A DNA stretch of 64,000 nt. Source: Planctomycetota bacterium (GTDB lineage: Bacteria > Planctomycetota > Planctomycetia > Pirellulales > Thermoguttaceae). Location: the NCBI GenBank assembly GCA_029550925.1, contig JAKPGL010000007.1, positions 34,545-98,544 on the forward strand. The letters run 5' to 3'. Numbering within the stretch: position 1 is the first letter of the stretch; each line of letters starts with the position of its first letter. The position numbers and the translations under genes are program-made. Below, one piece after another: positions 15,319 through 23,836 of this stretch. The notes beneath the pieces were generated by a model that was not told where the DNA came from, did no database searches, and was given only the letters and a program-made list of their open reading frames with translations.

Positions 15319-15832
15319 AGCGCCAACTCGCTTTAGAGAAAAAAGGAGATTGGAAAGATAAAAAAGAAGTAGGAAAAGTTTGCCCCTCATCCCCCATTCG
15401 ATGGGAAAACGCCCTGCTCAGACACTCCATCCAGGAGGGCAGGAGCCTACCTTAAAAACTCCCTCAAAGCAAGAGCGGTTTTTACGTCAATGCCTTCTGA
15501 TAATCTTTTCCCGCTGCGGCAAAGGCTGGGACAGAATGAAAATACTAAGGATCGTGCTAAGGGGAATTTCCCCCCAGGCTCCAGATTGACGAATGGGCCG
15601 CATCATGTTAAAAGAAAAAATCTTGGGCCTTATCGAGAAGATGAGGCTGGTGTATCAGTAACTCAACGAATTGGCAATCTAGGAAACTTAAAACAGATAG
15701 ATAAACTAAAAGGCTTTTAAATCCGATTCCCTGGATCCACTTTCGACCTAGGAATCGGCAGTTTTGGAAGAGTTGGTTTCTAAAATACTAAATACTAACG
15801 TTAGGACACCCTATTGATTGAGGAGAGCTCGT
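15319..15832. other. Divergent intergenic region, nothing recognised
   Basis: This 514-base AT-richer gap lies between the divergent lipoprotein-like gene and the DUF6800-like gene and should hold both promoters. Short frames are present but without ribosome binding sites. I see no RNA gene. Confidence 0.4.
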
Positions 15833-16018
15833 GTGGGAATCATTGAAAGGAAAAGAGAACTCCGACGGCGTCGGCATCGAAGAGAGAAATTGCGTCGATG
15901 GGCGCGACGGTTAGCCAAAGCCACTGCCTCCGAAAAGGCCCTGATCGCTCAAAAGATTCGCGCCCTAACGCCTGGGTATCTTCAGGTGTTGAAAAACTTC
16001 GGTCTGGAAGAACGCTGA
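15833..16018 (+). CDS. DUF6800-like basic micro-protein
   Basis: The 61-residue product starts VGIIERKRELRRRRHRREKL and ends with a helical segment and the sequence KIRALTPGYLQVLKNFGLEE. This is the pattern of the small planctomycete family DUF6800: a very basic helical N-terminus followed by a short conserved TPG segment. The GTG at 15833 lies seven bases after AGGAG and fits the family start; an extension to the TTG at 15818 would overlap that Shine-Dalgarno sequence. Strong positive charge suggests nucleic-acid or ribosome binding, which is only an inference. It ends at an imperfect palindrome (AAGTTTCC-T-GGAAACTT, 16018-16034). Confidence 0.82.
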   Translation: MGIIERKRELRRRRHRREKLRRWARRLAKATASEKALIAQKIRALTPGYLQVLKNFGLEER

Positions 16019-16227
16019 AGTTTCCTGGAAACTTTAGGGAAAGAAAGGATTTTGCCTGCGTCTGGTCCCCGGGAACGGAAGAACGTTTTGGGTAAGCAGT
16101 CGGGGGCGAGCAACGAGCAGGGTCCGAAGCGGAGAGGACGTGGGCTAAAACCAAACCCCGGTCTGGATGGCCTTCTGGAAAAGATAGACTCGATCCGGTT
16201 AGGCGAGGACAGGGGACTTGCTGTGTT

Positions 16228-16755
16228 CTAATCGAAATACCCGGGCAAATCCGGCCATATCAGCCCTGTGGGTTCATGATACAGCCAGCCTCCCACGCCG
16301 CTGGGAGCGGTTGGGGGATTCGTCGAGGCGGCAGTTACAACATTGACTCCGGTATAGGGATTCGGAGGAATTCCAGCGGGTAGATATGGGCCATAGGGAT
16401 GGTTTTTTCCGGCGGGGCCGGGTTCTCCTTCTCCGTTGGTAGATTCGAGGAGTTGAGGGAGGGTACCTTCAAAAAGGACGGGCGATCTCCCCCCATGCTC
16501 AATCCGATATTTTTGGATTTGCATCCGAAGGGTATAGAGGGTTTGGTCTAAAGCGGAGCCTTTTGCTTGGTTGGAGGCCTTCGAGACCACCGGATACCCA
16601 ATGGCGGAGGCCATTGCCCAAATGACCACCGCTAATAGCCCGTCCAGAAAAGTAAAATCCCCTTGGCGATACCGAAGGCAAGCCAAGATGTAGGCCCCTG
16701 TTGCCAAGGCACCTAGAGCGATCGCCGCCAGGAAATGGCTCCCTTCAATACCCAT
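16228..16755 (-). CDS. Pseudopilin-derived membrane protein
   Basis: The 175-residue product has a first membrane segment (about residues 8-27) and then FTFLDGLLAVVIWAMASAIG (about 34-53), which mimics the type IV pilin stretch FTLIELLVVV. After it come the usual helix (LDQTLYTLRMQIQKYRIEHG) and a GspG-like globular part with PYLPAGIPPNPYTG. This last motif is typical of GspG-like major pseudopilins. Two canonical features are missing: the Gly before the cleavage site (here Asp) and Glu at +5 (here Asp). So it is related to pseudopilins, but may stay uncleaved as a two-pass membrane protein. No other secretion genes are adjacent. Confidence 0.75.
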   Translation of the reverse strand: MGIEGSHFLAAIALGALATGAYILACLRYRQGDFTFLDGLLAVVIWAMASAIGYPVVSKASNQAKGSALDQTLYTLRMQIQKYRIEHGGRSPVLFEGTLPQLLESTNGEGEPGPAGKNHPYGPYLPAGIPPNPYTGVNVVTAASTNPPTAPSGVGGWLYHEPTGLIWPDLPGYFD

Positions 16756-17209
16756 ACGTGATGACCCAAGCGGAGATGAGCGAACTAGTACTCCCGAGAA
16801 GGGTTTGGCAAAACGCCCCTCGTTTTAGTGTATCTTTATAACTCTGAAGGAGTATTGTTCATCTTCCTCCCCCTCCTCAAATTTACGGTATGCTCCGTTA
16901 GAAAGAGGTATAAGAATGAGGTAAATTCTCAAATTTCTGAAGAAATCCATATATCACTAAAATAATTGAATTAGTAGTATTTCAACGGAGTGAAAAGACT
17001 ATCTAAATTTTTGGCGGGAATAAGCCCGATTGGCACTGCCGTGCAAGCGGCAGTCCAGGCTTCTTTCCGCGGCCTGTTTCCTGGGTTCCTTTGGGCTGTT
17101 GGGTACCGGGGTAGCAGGTCCATAGGCTTTCTGGACCCCGCCTTTATGGGGATGACAAGAAAGGGTTCTTTTTACCTTGAGCCTTTAGCCCCAGCCTGGA
17201 ATCGCTTCT
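16756..17209. other. Divergent intergenic region with a short palindrome
   Basis: This 454-base gap holds an AT-rich part (16800-17000) likely carrying promoters for the flanking divergent genes. A hairpin ACTGCCG-TGCAAG-CGGCAGT lies at 17035-17054, close in style to the REP-like elements. No gene is visible. Confidence 0.45.
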
Positions 17210-18865
17210 ATGAATACCCCCCAGGAAAGCCCCCTTCTATCGGCGGCATCGGAGAAAAGCCCGCCCTCGGATTTCCAGATAGAATTCCCGCCTAGGAGTG
17301 TGTTGGGGGTATTGGCTCGGCTTGGGCCCGGGTTGATTATTGCAGCGGCTATTGTTGGTTCTGGGGAGTTGATTTTAACCCCCAAAACGGGGGCGCAGGC
17401 GGGGTTCAGCTTGTTGTGGCTGATTATCCTGGGCTGTGTGATCAAGGTGTTTGTGCAGGTGGAATTGGGGCGGTATGCAATTTCTTCCAGCCAGGCCACC
17501 ATGGATGCTTTGCAAGAGGTACCCGGTCCCCGGTTGCTGGGGACTCGGTGGATTCTGTGGTATTGGCTGGTGATGTTCACCGTAAGCATTGCCCAGTTGG
17601 GGGGGATTGTACATGGGGTGGGGCAGTCGCTAGCCATCAGCCTGCCGATCAGCGGCGATTTCAAACACCTTTTGGAGGAACAAATCGCCTGGGACGCCGC
17701 AGCTTGGGAGTACTTGCAACAGATGCCGGAGGAAGACAAAAGGGCCTTGGCCAGTCGGGATGCCACGGTACGGCAATCGGCCCGGGAGCGTATCCGGGCC
17801 TGTTTGGAACAGGCGATAGGTCGGCCTCGGCCAAAAGCCCAGGATCGGCCCACCCAGGATGACATTGTTTGGGCTGGCTTGGTTACCGTGGTTACCATTG
17901 GACTTTTAGTGGTGGGTCGATACGGCTTGGTGCAGAATGTGTCGGCCTTTTTGGTGGCGGCGTTTACCGGGGTAACCATTTTTTGTGTGGCGGCGTTGCA
18001 GCGGACCGAATACGCTATTGGCTGGGCGGACCTGATCGAAGGATTCAAAGGTCGTACGCCTCGGTGGGAGGAATTGACCCATTCCTTGATGGCCCTAGTG
18101 CGGAGCGAACCGAAAAATGCGGTCGCCACGGCTCTGGCCGCCTTCGGCATTATCGGCGTCGGCGCCAATGAATTGATTTCGTACCCTTACTGGTGCATTG
18201 AAAAGGGCTACGCCCGATGGACGGGGCCTCGAACTTCGAATTCGTCTTGGATCCAGCGCGCCCAAGGCTGGATGCGAGTCATGCGATGGGATTCTTTTCT
18301 TTCGATGGCAATCTATACATTTGCTACGGTTGCCTTTTACATTCTGGGAGCGGCGGTGCTCTATCGAGAAGGGCTTGATCCGGAAGGCAATCAGATGGTC
18401 TATGCGCTGAGCCAGCCTTATGTGAAGGTCTTTGGACCCTGGGCGCATTGGGTGTTTCTATTTGGCGCTTTTGCCGTGCTTTATTCCACCTTTTTTGTAG
18501 CGAATGCGGGACACGCCCTGGTGGCGACCGATGCGGTGAAGGTGTTCGGCGTGGGCGCCCGGGATCCGAAAACTCGCCGACGTTGGGTGAAAGGTTTCTG
18601 TGTGTTTTTGCCAAGTTTGGCGTTGGCGTTTTGTTTGTGGCTTCGGCGTCCGGAAAAACTCATCTTGGCCAGCGGGGTGATGCAGGGGATCATGCTCCCC
18701 ATGTTGGCGGGGGCCGCGTTGTATTATCGCTATCGGCGGTGCGACGAACGGATTCGGCCTGGTCGGCTGTGGGACCTCTTTCTGTGGATTTCGGCCCTAG
18801 GGATGTTGGTGGCGGGGCTTTGGACTGCTTGGAACGAGCTGTTGCCCGTCCTGCAAAGAGGATGA
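17210..18865 (+). CDS. Nramp-related membrane transporter
   Basis: The 551-residue product has about eleven hydrophobic segments and the Nramp/APC fold signature. TM1 reads LGPGLIIAAAIVGSGELILT, aligning with the Nramp LGPGxLVAxxxxDPGN segment but with GSGE in place of DPGN. The TM6 region reads AFGIIGVGANELISYPYW where Nramps have the metal-binding MPHN. The metal-coordinating Asp, Asn, Met and His are therefore not conserved. A hydrophilic insertion (about residues 165-215) lies between TM segments. The protein belongs to the Nramp-like branch of planctomycetes, whose substrate is not known. The ATG has only a weak GGAA upstream. It converges with the BASS transporter gene. Confidence 0.85.
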   Translation: MNTPQESPLLSAASEKSPPSDFQIEFPPRSVLGVLARLGPGLIIAAAIVGSGELILTPKTGAQAGFSLLWLIILGCVIKVFVQVELGRYAISSSQATMDALQEVPGPRLLGTRWILWYWLVMFTVSIAQLGGIVHGVGQSLAISLPISGDFKHLLEEQIAWDAAAWEYLQQMPEEDKRALASRDATVRQSARERIRACLEQAIGRPRPKAQDRPTQDDIVWAGLVTVVTIGLLVVGRYGLVQNVSAFLVAAFTGVTIFCVAALQRTEYAIGWADLIEGFKGRTPRWEELTHSLMALVRSEPKNAVATALAAFGIIGVGANELISYPYWCIEKGYARWTGPRTSNSSWIQRAQGWMRVMRWDSFLSMAIYTFATVAFYILGAAVLYREGLDPEGNQMVYALSQPYVKVFGPWAHWVFLFGAFAVLYSTFFVANAGHALVATDAVKVFGVGARDPKTRRRWVKGFCVFLPSLALAFCLWLRRPEKLILASGVMQGIMLPMLAGAALYYRYRRCDERIRPGRLWDLFLWISALGMLVAGLWTAWNELLPVLQRG

Positions 18866-18944
18866 AAAGGGGCGCCATTCCAGGAGGCGAAGAGTACCAC
18901 GCCAAGCGGACGCACTGGCGATTCAACGTACCCAAGATATATTT

Positions 18945-19030
18945 GCCTCTAACAAAATGAAGCCGCCAAAGAATTGAGGGGGCGTCCCCTACCGGGGCAT
19001 GGAGATCGGAAAAGTCATTTTGTTAGAGGC
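18945..19030. repeat. Perfect 16-bp inverted repeat at convergent gene ends
   Basis: GCCTCTAACAAAATGA at 18945-18960 is exactly complementary to TCATTTTGTTAGAGGC at 19015-19030, with 54 bases between the arms. The loop contains a GC-rich sub-hairpin (GGGGGCGTCCCC-like). The right arm lies inside the last codons of the BASS gene. It could act as a bidirectional transcription stop, although it has no T-run, or be the remnant of an inserted element. Confidence 0.7.
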
Positions 19031-20029
19031 TGTTACACCTTTTGCATCGAGGAAGTTTTCTTCCGCCTGAGAGGGGGATTCTTTGGGCTGGCAGGCGACT
19101 TCGGGCGTTGGAAGGAGTCGCCACAGACCGGCCAAGATGCTGCCCAGGACGGAGTGGCAAGTGGCCGAGATGGCGCACGGCAGGGCCGTTAGGGGCATTT
19201 GGGGGAAATGTTTCTTGGCCAGAGCCGCTCCCAGGCCAGAGTTTTGCATCCCGACTTCGATCGAGATGGTTTGCCGATCCCGACGGCTAAACCGCAAAAT
19301 CCATGCGAAAATATATCCCAACAGAAAACCGCCGGCGTGAAGCAGAAAGACGGCCAGCAGGAGTTTGAAGCCGGACTGTTTCAGCGCATCGGCGCTACTG
19401 CCGATGATGCTGGCGCAAATGAGCACAATGGTTGCTACAGAAATCAGCGGCGCCGCCGGCAGCACCAGTTTCACAAAACGAGGCGTCAGGTGATGAAGCG
19501 TTAGCCCCAACACCAACGGCGCCAATACAATCTGTACGGTGCTGAGGAACATTTCCCAAGCGGGCACAGGAACATAGGCCCCGGCCAGCCAATCGGTTAG
19601 TAGCGGTGTCATCACGATCGCCCCAAAGGTGGAACACATGGTCATCAGCACCGACAAGGCCACGTTGGCCCCAGCCAGATAGGTAACGACGTTGGAGGCC
19701 GTGCCGCCCGGACAACAGGAGACCAAAATCAACCCAACGGCCAACGGCGTTGGCAGTCGGAACAACTGGGCGATCGTCCAGCCCAGCAGAGGCATGATGC
19801 CGTATTGGGCGACAAACCCCGCAGCCACCGACCAGGGGGTTTTCAGCACGGCTTTGAAATCGCCCACGCTCAGAGTAATTCCCATGCCGAGCATGATCAC
19901 CGCCAACCCCCAGGTGATCCACGGCCCGCTGAACCACGTGAACCAAGCAGGGTGGATTAAGGCCAACGCGCCGCCCAGCAAAACCCACACCGGAAAAAGA
20001 TTGGTAAGTAGAGAAAGAACTCGATTCAT
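18989..20029 (-). CDS. Bile acid:sodium symporter (BASS) family transporter
   Basis: The 346-residue product has nine to ten transmembrane segments and the BASS/SBF family blocks: LAVIMLGMGITLSVGDF in TM2, LILVSCCPGGTASNVVTYLAGANVALSV at the sodium-site crossover (residues about 103-130), and SIEVGMQNSGLGAALAKKHF in the second crossover. These are most like the bacterial pantothenate/organic-anion type rather than animal bile acid carriers. It likely imports or exports an organic anion with sodium across the inner membrane; the substrate is unknown. The stop codon of glgB lies 33 bases before its ATG, so the two are probably cotranscribed. The tail after about residue 315 is hydrophilic and poorly conserved in type. 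Confidence 0.9.
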   Translation of the reverse strand: MNRVLSLLTNLFPVWVLLGGALALIHPAWFTWFSGPWITWGLAVIMLGMGITLSVGDFKAVLKTPWSVAAGFVAQYGIMPLLGWTIAQLFRLPTPLAVGLILVSCCPGGTASNVVTYLAGANVALSVLMTMCSTFGAIVMTPLLTDWLAGAYVPVPAWEMFLSTVQIVLAPLVLGLTLHHLTPRFVKLVLPAAPLISVATIVLICASIIGSSADALKQSGFKLLLAVFLLHAGGFLLGYIFAWILRFSRRDRQTISIEVGMQNSGLGAALAKKHFPQMPLTALPCAISATCHSVLGSILAGLWRLLPTPEVACQPKESPSQAEENFLDAKGVTASNKMTFPISMPR

Positions 20030-20062
20030 GGGTGCGGGGGTTTGTGCGGCCTAGGGGTTGGT

Positions 20063-22282
20063 TTATCCCCGGCGGGGTTTGAAAACGATTGTGGCCAACG
20101 GGGGCAGGATGACTTGGATGGATGCAGGCCGACCGTGGTTAGGGATCGGCTCGGCCTGGACGCCCGGACCATTCCCCAGGTTGCTCCCGCCGTAATACAT
20201 GGAGTCCGAGTTGAAAATTTCCTCGTACCAGCAGACTTCCGGCACTCCAAGACGATGTTGGAATCGCGGCACCGGCGTAAAATTGCAGGCGACCACTAAA
20301 AAGTCATTCGGGTCCAAGGCGCGCCGGATATAGCTCAACGTACTATCTTCGTAGTTATGGCAGTCGATCCACTCGAAGCCCCGCCCTTCGAAATCGACCT
20401 CGTGCAGGGCGGGTTCCCGGATAAGCAGGCGGTTCAGATCGGCCACCATCTTCTGGACGCCCCGGTGCGTGTCCCATTGCAGCAGGTGCCACTGGAGGCT
20501 GGAGTCGAAATCCCATTCATTCCATTGGCCGAAGTCGCCCCCCATGAACAGCAACTTCTTGCCCGGATGGGTCCACATGTAGCTCAGCAGAAGCCGCAAG
20601 TTGGCAAACCGTTGCCACAGGTCGCCCGGCATCTTGTCCAAAAGCGATCCCTTGCCGTGTACCACTTCATCGTGCGAGAGCGGCAGGATGAAATTCTCGT
20701 GAAACGCATAGATCAGACTGAAGGTCAACTCGTCATGGTGGTATTTGCGGTGGATGGGATCATGACGCATGTAGCGGAGCGTATCGTTCATCCAGCCCAT
20801 GTTCCACTTCATGCTGAACCCAAGACCGCCGACATACGTGGGACGGGAGACGCTCGGCCAGGCCGTCGATTCCTCGGCGATCGTCAGCACCCCGGGAAAT
20901 TGCAGATGGACCTGTTCGTTCATCTCCCGCAAAAAGGCGATCGCTTGCAGGTTCTCCCGACCGCCGTATTCGTTGGGTATCCATTCGCCGTCCCGTCGGC
21001 TGTAGTCCAAGTAGAGCATCGAAGCCACCGCATCGACCCGCAGGCCATCCACATGATACTTGTCGAACCAGAACAGGGCGTTGGCCGTCAGGAAATTGCG
21101 GACCTCATGCCGACCGTAATTGAAGATCAGCGTACCCCAGTCTTTGTGCTCTCCCTGCCGAGGGTCTTCGTGCTCGTACAAAGCAGTGCCGTCAAATCGG
21201 CGAAGTCCATGCCCATCTTTCGGGAAATGCGCCGGCACCCAGTCAATGATTACCCCAATGCCGTTCTGATGGCACAGATCGACAAGATACATGAAATCGT
21301 GCGGTGTACCGTATCGGCTGGTAACCGCATAATAACCCAGGGTCTGGTAACCCCAACTGGCGGTAAGCGGATGCTCGCTCACAGGCAGCAGCTCAATATG
21401 GGTGTAGCCCATCTGTTTGACGTATTCGACCAACTGATGGGCCAGTTCTCGATAACTCAGCCAACGGTGCGGATCGTCGCCGGGCCGACGCCAACTGCCC
21501 AGATGCACCTCATAAATCGACAACGGCTTTCGGAACCAGTCGGTTTGCGGCCGGCGGGCCAGCCACTCCGCATCGTGCCATTTATACCGGTTTAAATCGA
21601 CCACCTTCGAGGCGGTTCGCGGCGGCACTTCGGCGGCAAATCCAAAGGGGTCCGATTTGTCGCAAACCTGGTCATGATACCGGACTTGATACTTATAAAG
21701 CGTCCCTTCCCCCAGACCGGGAATAAAAAGTTCCCAGAACCCGGCGGGGATGTGTTTACGCATCGGGTGCCGACGACCGTCCCAGCCGTTAAAGTCCCCA
21801 ATGACGCTCACACTGGCGGCGTTGGGCGCCCAGACGGCAAAATTCACTCCATCCACCCCGTCGATGGTTCTCAACTGGGCGCCGAGCTTCTCATAAGCCC
21901 GGTAATGTTTCCCCTCGTTCAATAGATACAGATCATAGTCTGTTAATAGCGGTGGGAATCGATAGGGGTCATGCATGGTGGTCTTGTTCCCACTGGCATC
22001 GGCCACACACAATTGATAGTGAACACGCCCATTCCCATTGCTCGAGGGGCACAACGCCTCGAACAGGCCCGCAGGATGGACCCGCCGCATAGGCCGAAAA
22101 ATCTCCTGCCCGTGCGGGCCATCCACGACCCATGCCTGGGTACCATGAGGCAGATAAGCTCGGATGGCCAGCATTTTTCGGCCATCGGCTTCCACCTCAT
22201 GAGGACCTAAAATTGCAAAAGGATTTTCGTGTCGTTGTTCGACCAGTAAGGAAATCTGATCCAAAGGTGCTGTGGTTCGCAC
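20063..22282 (-). CDS. glgB: 1,4-alpha-glucan branching enzyme
   Basis: The 739-residue product matches GlgB. An N-terminal region and CBM48 domain ([20 protein letters not shown]) precede the GH13 barrel. Catalytic motifs are visible: the nucleophile Asp in [18 protein letters not shown], the acid Glu in [15 protein letters not shown], and the third Asp in [16 protein letters not shown]. The C-terminal all-beta domain ends in [10 protein letters not shown]. It creates alpha-1,6 branches in glycogen in the cytoplasm. I chose the GTG at 22282, because AAGGAGG lies eight bases upstream; a start 48 bases further out lacks one. No glgC or glgA is adjacent, so it is separated from other glycogen genes; BASS follows. 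Confidence 0.97.
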   Translation of the reverse strand: MRTTAPLDQISLLVEQRHENPFAILGPHEVEADGRKMLAIRAYLPHGTQAWVVDGPHGQEIFRPMRRVHPAGLFEALCPSSNGNGRVHYQLCVADASGNKTTMHDPYRFPPLLTDYDLYLLNEGKHYRAYEKLGAQLRTIDGVDGVNFAVWAPNAASVSVIGDFNGWDGRRHPMRKHIPAGFWELFIPGLGEGTLYKYQVRYHDQVCDKSDPFGFAAEVPPRTASKVVDLNRYKWHDAEWLARRPQTDWFRKPLSIYEVHLGSWRRPGDDPHRWLSYRELAHQLVEYVKQMGYTHIELLPVSEHPLTASWGYQTLGYYAVTSRYGTPHDFMYLVDLCHQNGIGVIIDWVPAHFPKDGHGLRRFDGTALYEHEDPRQGEHKDWGTLIFNYGRHEVRNFLTANALFWFDKYHVDGLRVDAVASMLYLDYSRRDGEWIPNEYGGRENLQAIAFLREMNEQVHLQFPGVLTIAEESTAWPSVSRPTYVGGLGFSMKWNMGWMNDTLRYMRHDPIHRKYHHDELTFSLIYAFHENFILPLSHDEVVHGKGSLLDKMPGDLWQRFANLRLLLSYMWTHPGKKLLFMGGDFGQWNEWDFDSSLQWHLLQWDTHRGVQKMVADLNRLLIREPALHEVDFEGRGFEWIDCHNYEDSTLSYIRRALDPNDFLVVACNFTPVPRFQHRLGVPEVCWYEEIFNSDSMYYGGSNLGNGPGVQAEPIPNHGRPASIQVILPPLATIVFKPRRG

Positions 22283-22529
22283 GAAAAATGCCTCCTTGCG
22301 CCATTTCACTATATGACACAATTTACCCAAGAAGCCCTTTTTAGAACAGTACCCTATGATTAAAACATGTCAATCTTTTCTTAATAATTCTTTTTCTCGT
22401 TGCTTGCCTGTTTTGTTCTGCCGCCCCATTTTACCTCCCTAGACTAGGTGGAAAAACACCAGTCCCTCATGCCCCCATCTTAAAGCGGGCTAAAAGGAAA
22501 ACCCTGAGCCTCTGCGATCAGCCCGGAAT

Positions 22530-23456
22530 CTAAAGCGGAAAGACATTTCCCAGCATGGGCCGGAGCTTGCCTATCCACCCCTGCAATAAGCTCCAAAGCC
22601 TTTTCCCAAAGGGAAAAAATACCCCTGAGCCGGGTCTCCAAAACGCCCCCAACAGGCTATACGAGAAACCAGGGAAAAGCCCAACGAAAAAGATCGGTAT
22701 CTCCTCTTCCCCCCTACAGCCGGGTGAAACCTTTGAAGATGGTTCTTGTGGTTCTTGGTCCGGAATCCTTTCTCCGGAGTAAATATCTATGCTCCGAAGG
22801 GGGGAATTTGCAGATAGAGGAACCGGAACATTTTTCTTAGAGATACCTTCCTGAGGTGTTGCAGGTTCGGCATCTGGTTCCGCAACCTCCTCTTTACGAG
22901 GTGTGGATGGATTCATCTGTCGGGGGGGAAAGCTGGGGGAAGGCGGTACCCAATCTCCGGCTCGGCTTCCTCCGGAAAATCCCAAGAGGTTCTGAGGAGT
23001 TTGGGGAGCAATAGGCATACCTTGGGGAGGGGTAAGATTTTTCCCCGGAGGTATCCGATGCGGAGGATCAATTCTCAAAAATCGACATTCCACCTGATGG
23101 AATCGCATCGCTCGTTCGATCCGTTGCCAGAGGTCCCGATTTTTTACCGGCGTCATTTCGCCGAAAAACTCCCACAGCCATCCGTTGGCCCGCCATTCCG
23201 CTAGTCCAAACCGAAGCCCTTCCTGGACATATCGGCTGGGGGTCCAGAGGGTGATTTTGGAGGGTTGTTCCAGGGCTTCTAAGCCCAGCACCACCGGCAG
23301 CAAATCTAACCGGTCTCCCTGCGCCTCCGGTTCCCGATCCGATACCTCCAAGATGGGGGTCCCTGTGGGGGAACAGATTGAAAAACGCCAGGTTCCCTGG
23401 ACGCGATCGGAAGAGGAAAAAAGGATATATTGAGGTTTTGATGCGGCCAAATTCAT
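22530..23456 (-). CDS. RNase H-like fold protein, probably catalytically inactive
   Basis: The N-terminal 125 residues of this 308-residue product follow the RNase HI fold: a first strand YILFSSSDRVQGTWRFSI, then GDRLDLLPVVLGLEALEQ (helix A), then KITLWTPSRYVQEGLRFGL (strand 4 and helix B), and KNRDLWQRIERAM. In active enzymes the helix A motif has Glu and strand 4 ends in TDS; here they are Asp and TPS, so at least one catalytic carboxylate is lost. A Pro/Ser-rich linker and a hydrophobic, aromatic C-terminal region (about 260-308) follow. The ATG at 23456 lies seven bases after AAGGAG, so the frame beyond it is excluded. A binding rather than cutting role is an inference. Confidence 0.78.
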   Translation of the reverse strand: MNLAASKPQYILFSSSDRVQGTWRFSICSPTGTPILEVSDREPEAQGDRLDLLPVVLGLEALEQPSKITLWTPSRYVQEGLRFGLAEWRANGWLWEFFGEMTPVKNRDLWQRIERAMRFHQVECRFLRIDPPHRIPPGKNLTPPQGMPIAPQTPQNLLGFSGGSRAGDWVPPSPSFPPRQMNPSTPRKEEVAEPDAEPATPQEGISKKNVPVPLSANSPLRSIDIYSGERIPDQEPQEPSSKVSPGCRGEEEIPIFFVGLFPGFSYSLLGAFWRPGSGVFFPFGKRLWSLLQGWIGKLRPMLGNVFPL

Positions 23457-23570
23457 TCCGTGGCTCCTTGCCGAACCACTTTTCTTTATCGGCAAGGGCT
23501 ACTTATTTTCTCCAGTTTATCTAAACAATCCATTTTATTGCTCGGCTTTTCCCAAAGGGTATAACATTTT

Positions 23571-23589
23571 AGCCGAGTGAAGCACACCT
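23571..23589 (-). repeat. 19-bp dispersed motif, minus-strand copy
   Basis: The plus strand reads ATAACATTTTAGCCGAGTG, the reverse complement of the motif with two changes. It lies between the RNase H-like gene and the 971-residue protein gene. Confidence 0.55.
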
Positions 23590-23595
23590 ATGGGA

Positions 23596-23662
23596 AACAA
23601 GCCCCATAAATTGCACAAACAAGCCTTATAAATTGCAAACTAGCCCCATAAAAACAAACCCC
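23596..23662. repeat. Imperfect tandem repeat, about 20-bp unit
   Basis: Three successive units read ACAAGCCCCATAAATTGCAC, ACAAGCCTTATAAATTGCAA and ACTAGCCCCATAAAAACAAA, with one- or two-base spacers. It is AT-richer than its surroundings. No function is evident. Confidence 0.55.
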
Positions 23663-23672
23663 ACAAAAGAAT

Positions 23673-23699
23673 GTCATTCCCGCGCAAGCGGAAATCCAG
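23673..23699 (+). repeat. REP-like hairpin
   Basis: It begins GTCATTCCCGCGCAAGCGG and ends AAATCCAG. It matches the element at 12475-12501 in both flanks and differs in the loop and one stem base. Confidence 0.65.
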
Positions 23700-23836
23700 C
23701 CATCTTGTACCCGCACCTTGGCAGGAATAGGTAACGAGTGAAGAAACTTGCCTCTCCCCCCGTGGGAGAGACCGGCTAGCCGTCAGGCTAGCCGGGTGGG
23801 GGGGAAAAGGCGATTTCCATCCTGCCTTTTCCCTTC

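Larger units (their letters stand above)
23457..23836. other. Intergenic region rich in short repeats
   Basis: This gap between two minus-strand genes contains a minus-oriented 19-bp motif (23571-23589), a short tandem repeat (23589-23662), a REP-like element (23673-23699) and a near-palindrome around 23770-23800 (GGCTAGCCGTCAGGCTAGCC). No gene is visible. Confidence 0.6.

Noticed and set aside
15833..16018. xseB small subunit
   Set aside because: The basic sequence and the TPG segment fit DUF6800 better. It is also far from xseA and lacks the XseB helix pattern.
17185..18168. Long minus-strand open frame across the Nramp-like gene
   Set aside because: It lacks any recognisable domain and mirrors the codon structure of the transporter on the other strand, which has clear family motifs.
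20357..21595. Plus-strand open frame of about 410 codons inside glgB
   Set aside because: It is antisense to a fully conserved branching enzyme and shows no domain.
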